A stretch of 64,000 nucleotides of DNA from Mycolicibacterium neworleansense. Its GTDB lineage: Bacteria > Actinomycetota > Actinomycetes > Mycobacteriales > Mycobacteriaceae. Position 1 is the first letter of the stretch. Every line of letters starts with the position of its first letter. Where the stretch lies: positions 310,001-374,000 of the forward strand of contig NZ_CWKH01000001.1 in NCBI RefSeq assembly GCF_001245615.1. The letters are read 5' to 3'. The position numbers were made by a program, and so were the translations under genes. Positions 61,936 to 64,000 of this stretch are shown one piece after another. The notes under the pieces were generated by a model. The model was not told where the DNA came from. It was given only the letters and a program-made list of their open reading frames with translations, and did not search any database.

Positions 61936-63186
61936 GTGACGCAGCGTGAGTTTGATCTGGTGCTGTACGGCGCCACGGGTTTCGCCGGAAAACTGACTGC
62001 CGAATACCTGGCCAAGGCCGGGGGATCGGCCCGGATCGCCCTGGCCGGTCGTTCCGAGGAGCGGTTGCGCGCGATCCGTGACGGTCTCGGGCCCGGCGCA
62101 CTGTCGTGGCCGCTGATCACCGCGGACGCCACCGCCCAGGCCTCTCTCGATGCGATGGCCGCGCGCACCCAGGTGGTGGTGACGACCGTGGGTCCCTACG
62201 CCCGGTACGGCATGCCGCTGGTGGCGGCGTGCGCCGCGGCTGGCACCGACTACGCCGACCTCACCGGTGAGACCACGTTCATCCGCGACAGCATCGACCT
62301 GCACCACAAGCAGGCGATCGACACCGGGGCCCGGATCGTGCACTCGTGCGGATTCGATTCGGTGCCATCCGATCTCACGGTGTATGCGCTGTATCAGCGG
62401 GCCCTCGCCGACGGCGCAGGCGAGCTCGGTGACACCAACCTGGTGGTGCGCAGTTTCGCCGGCGGCGTATCCGGCGGCACCGTGGCCTCGATGCTGGAGT
62501 TGCTCGACACGCTTTCGTCGGATCCGGAGGCCCGGGCGTTGATGAACGACCCGTACACGCTGAGCCCGGACCGCGGGGCCGAGCCCGAACTCGGCGCTCA
62601 GCCCGACGTGCGGTGGCGGCGCGGTAGTGAGATCGCTCCCGAGCTGGCCGGCTACTGGACCGGCGCATTCGCCATGGCCGCCCCGAACACGCGAATTGTG
62701 CGGCGCAGCAATGCACTACTGGGTTATGCCTACGGACGCCGCTTCGAGTACGCCGAGCAGATGAGCGTGGGCCGCTCACTGGCCGCCCCGCTGGCCGCGG
62801 CGGCGGTCACCGGGGCCAACGCCTTCACCCTCGGTGTGGGCGGCCGCTACTTCAACCGGCTGCCCGGCGGCCTCGTCGAGAAAGTGGTTCCCAAGCCGGG
62901 CACCGGTCCCAGCGAGCGGGCGCGGGAGCGGGGCCACTACCGCGTCGAGACCTACACCACGACGACATCGGGCGCCCGGTACATGACAAGCATGGCCCAG
63001 CAAGGCGATCCCGGGTACAAGTCGACCGCGGTGCTGCTCGGCGAGTGCGGGCTGGCGCTGGCAACCGACCGTGAGGCGCTGTCAGAGCGGCGCGGCGTGC
63101 TGACACCGGTGGCCGCGATGGGCGATGTCCTGCTCACCCGGCTACCGGCCGCCGGGGTGTCGCTGGAAACCTCCGCCCTGAGCTGA
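61936..63186 (+). CDS. Saccharopine-dehydrogenase-like NAD(P)-binding protein (Rv2449c-like)
   Basis: 416 residues from a GTG. Rossmann start LVLYGATGFAGKLTAEYLA, VVTTVGPYARYGMPLVAAC and YADLTGET are the Sacchrp_dh_NADP features; the C-terminal VKPGTGPSERARERGHYRVE-type region is membrane-associated in relatives called trans-acting enoyl reductases. Roles in polyketide-lipid reduction are known for some family members; here unassigned. Confidence 0.85.
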   Translation: MTQREFDLVLYGATGFAGKLTAEYLAKAGGSARIALAGRSEERLRAIRDGLGPGALSWPLITADATAQASLDAMAARTQVVVTTVGPYARYGMPLVAACAAAGTDYADLTGETTFIRDSIDLHHKQAIDTGARIVHSCGFDSVPSDLTVYALYQRALADGAGELGDTNLVVRSFAGGVSGGTVASMLELLDTLSSDPEARALMNDPYTLSPDRGAEPELGAQPDVRWRRGSEIAPELAGYWTGAFAMAAPNTRIVRRSNALLGYAYGRRFEYAEQMSVGRSLAAPLAAAAVTGANAFTLGVGGRYFNRLPGGLVEKVVPKPGTGPSERARERGHYRVETYTTTTSGARYMTSMAQQGDPGYKSTAVLLGECGLALATDREALSERRGVLTPVAAMGDVLLTRLPAAGVSLETSALS

Positions 63187-63301
63187 GCTGGCGCAACACG
63201 AACGGATCGGCGTGCGTCGAACACCTGTGGGACAAGATCAGATTCGACTAGTGTCGGTGCCGAGGACTTTCAGTACGCCAGCAACGAAGATGGGATGAAC
63301 A

Positions 63302-63919
63302 ATGGCCGGTCTCGACGAACTTTTCGCTCAGATCCCCGTAGCAGATATCGCAAACAAGCTCGGCGCGGATGAAGGCGAGGTGAACGCTGCCATCAAGACC
63401 CTGGTTCCGGCTCTGGTCGGCGGCGTGGCCGAGAACGTACAAGCTGACAACATCGACTCCAGCGACCTCGAGTCGGCGGTCACCGCACAGGGCGTCAGCG
63501 GCCTGCTCGACGGCGGTGTCAGCGTCGACCAGGTCGACGCGCAGCAAGGTGACCAGATCGTGTCGAAGATCTTCGGCGGTAACGACAGCGGCCAGGTCGC
63601 GTCGGCGCTGGCCGGGACCGGTGCCGGCGGCAGCAGCCTGATCAAGCAGCTGCTGCCGATCCTGGCGCCGATCGTGCTGGCCTACATCGGCAAGCAGTTC
63701 GCTCAGAAGAACGCGCCCGCCGAGTCGGCACCGCAGCCCCAGGCCTCCGGCGGCGGGCTCGGGGACATCCTGGGCAGCATCCTGGGTGGCGCGACCGGTG
63801 GCGGTGCTGCCGCGAACAACCCGCTGGGCAGCATTCTCGGCAGCGTCCTCGGCGGTGGTGGCGGCCAGGGCAACGCCATCGGTGAGATCCTCGGTGGCCT
63901 GCTCGGCGGCAAGAAGTAG
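63302..63919 (+). CDS. DUF937-family protein with Gly-rich C-terminus
   Basis: 205 residues. N-terminal helical domain (LDELFAQIPVADIANKLGAD, VPALVGGVAENVQ), a hydrophobic stretch (LLPILAPIVLAYIGKQF) and a tail of repeated GSILGG/GGLLGG units, as in DUF937 (YidB-like) proteins. Function of the family is unknown. The gap before it (63187-63301) holds no gene. Confidence 0.85.
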   Translation: MAGLDELFAQIPVADIANKLGADEGEVNAAIKTLVPALVGGVAENVQADNIDSSDLESAVTAQGVSGLLDGGVSVDQVDAQQGDQIVSKIFGGNDSGQVASALAGTGAGGSSLIKQLLPILAPIVLAYIGKQFAQKNAPAESAPQPQASGGGLGDILGSILGGATGGGAAANNPLGSILGSVLGGGGGQGNAIGEILGGLLGGKK

Positions 63920-63937
63920 CTCACCCACAAGCAGGCT

Positions 63938-63985
63938 CGAAAGCCTCCGACGCCCAGCGAACGCACCGGGCATCGGGGGCTTTCG
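63938..63985 (+). terminator. Terminator-like hairpin downstream of the DUF937 gene
   Basis: 63938-63950 pairs with 63973-63985 over 13 base pairs (one G:T), with a 22-base loop; 19 bases past the stop. Confidence 0.6.
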
Positions 63986-64000
63986 CGTATCCGGGCACGT

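Overview
The window is a high-GC actinobacterial chromosome segment and almost certainly from a non-tuberculous Mycobacterium/Mycolicibacterium. The backbone order rpiB - nei2 - lipP-like - tRNA-Gly/tRNA-Pro - tig - clpP1 - clpP2 - clpX - korA - korB - mobA - rpf - saccharopine-dehydrogenase-like is, from memory, the order of M. tuberculosis Rv2465c to Rv2449c. F420-dependent (Ddn-like), MmpS-like, GlsB and Rpf families, many GTG starts and ATGA/GTGA start-stop overlaps fit the same group. I saw no insertion sequence, prophage or CRISPR array.

Layout. (1) 1-8071: an eight-gene minus-strand operon (KDG-type sugar kinase, KDPG/KDG aldolase, enolase-superfamily sugar-acid dehydratase, N-acyl-D-amino-acid deacylase, polar-amino-acid-type ABC transporter), with a divergent FadR-type GntR regulator and a perfect inverted repeat between them. 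(2) 8132-10922: a tightly overlapped pyrimidine-salvage operon (NCS1 permease, cytosine-deaminase-like enzyme, 2-oxoglutarate/Fe(II) oxygenase). (3) 10875-12438: an aldo/keto reductase with a divergent TetR regulator and twin palindromes. (4) 12460-20258: rpiB, nei2, a CPA1 antiporter, membrane/secreted genes, a LipP-like hydrolase and two MmpS-like genes separated by a 60-codon fragment of a mycothiol-dependent isomerase. (5) 20303-26119: tRNA-Gly, tRNA-Pro, an EamA transporter, tig, clpP1P2, clpX. (6) 26194-30365: fdhD, an FdhF/YdeP-type molybdoenzyme and a divergent LysR regulator.

(7) 30398-41952: a myo-inositol catabolic island. A minus-strand operon encodes an IolH-like protein, IolG, an IolE-like protein, IolD, IolB, an aldolase in the IolJ position and IolC. 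A divergent GntR/UTRA regulator and a plus-strand sugar ABC transporter lie opposite. An identical 22-bp element sits upstream of both operons in outward-facing orientation, overlapping a -35 hexamer in each. iolA is not in the window. (8) 41961-44659: an F420-type reductase, an AraC regulator and an aldo/keto reductase. (9) 44736-51942: a second polyol/glycoside-like operon (two TIM-barrel isomerases, two Gfo/Idh/MocA dehydrogenases, a PhyH-type oxygenase) with a divergent LacI regulator, then a small exported protein and a PfkB kinase. This is the best candidate for an undescribed pathway. (10) 52285-55902: korA-korB-mobA behind a 340-nt leader holding a perfect 15-bp palindrome. (11) 55903-63985: a gene-poor kilobase with nested palindromes, two tandem resuscitation-promoting-factor genes that each carry a CGTGA-N6-TCAC(G/A) Crp-like site, an FAD monooxygenase, a lipoprotein, an S9 peptidase, the Rv2449c-like protein and a DUF937 protein.

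How they work together: the conserved housekeeping backbone (proteostasis, KorAB, Rpf) is interrupted by catabolic modules, each paired with its own divergent regulator and a recognisable operator-like repeat.
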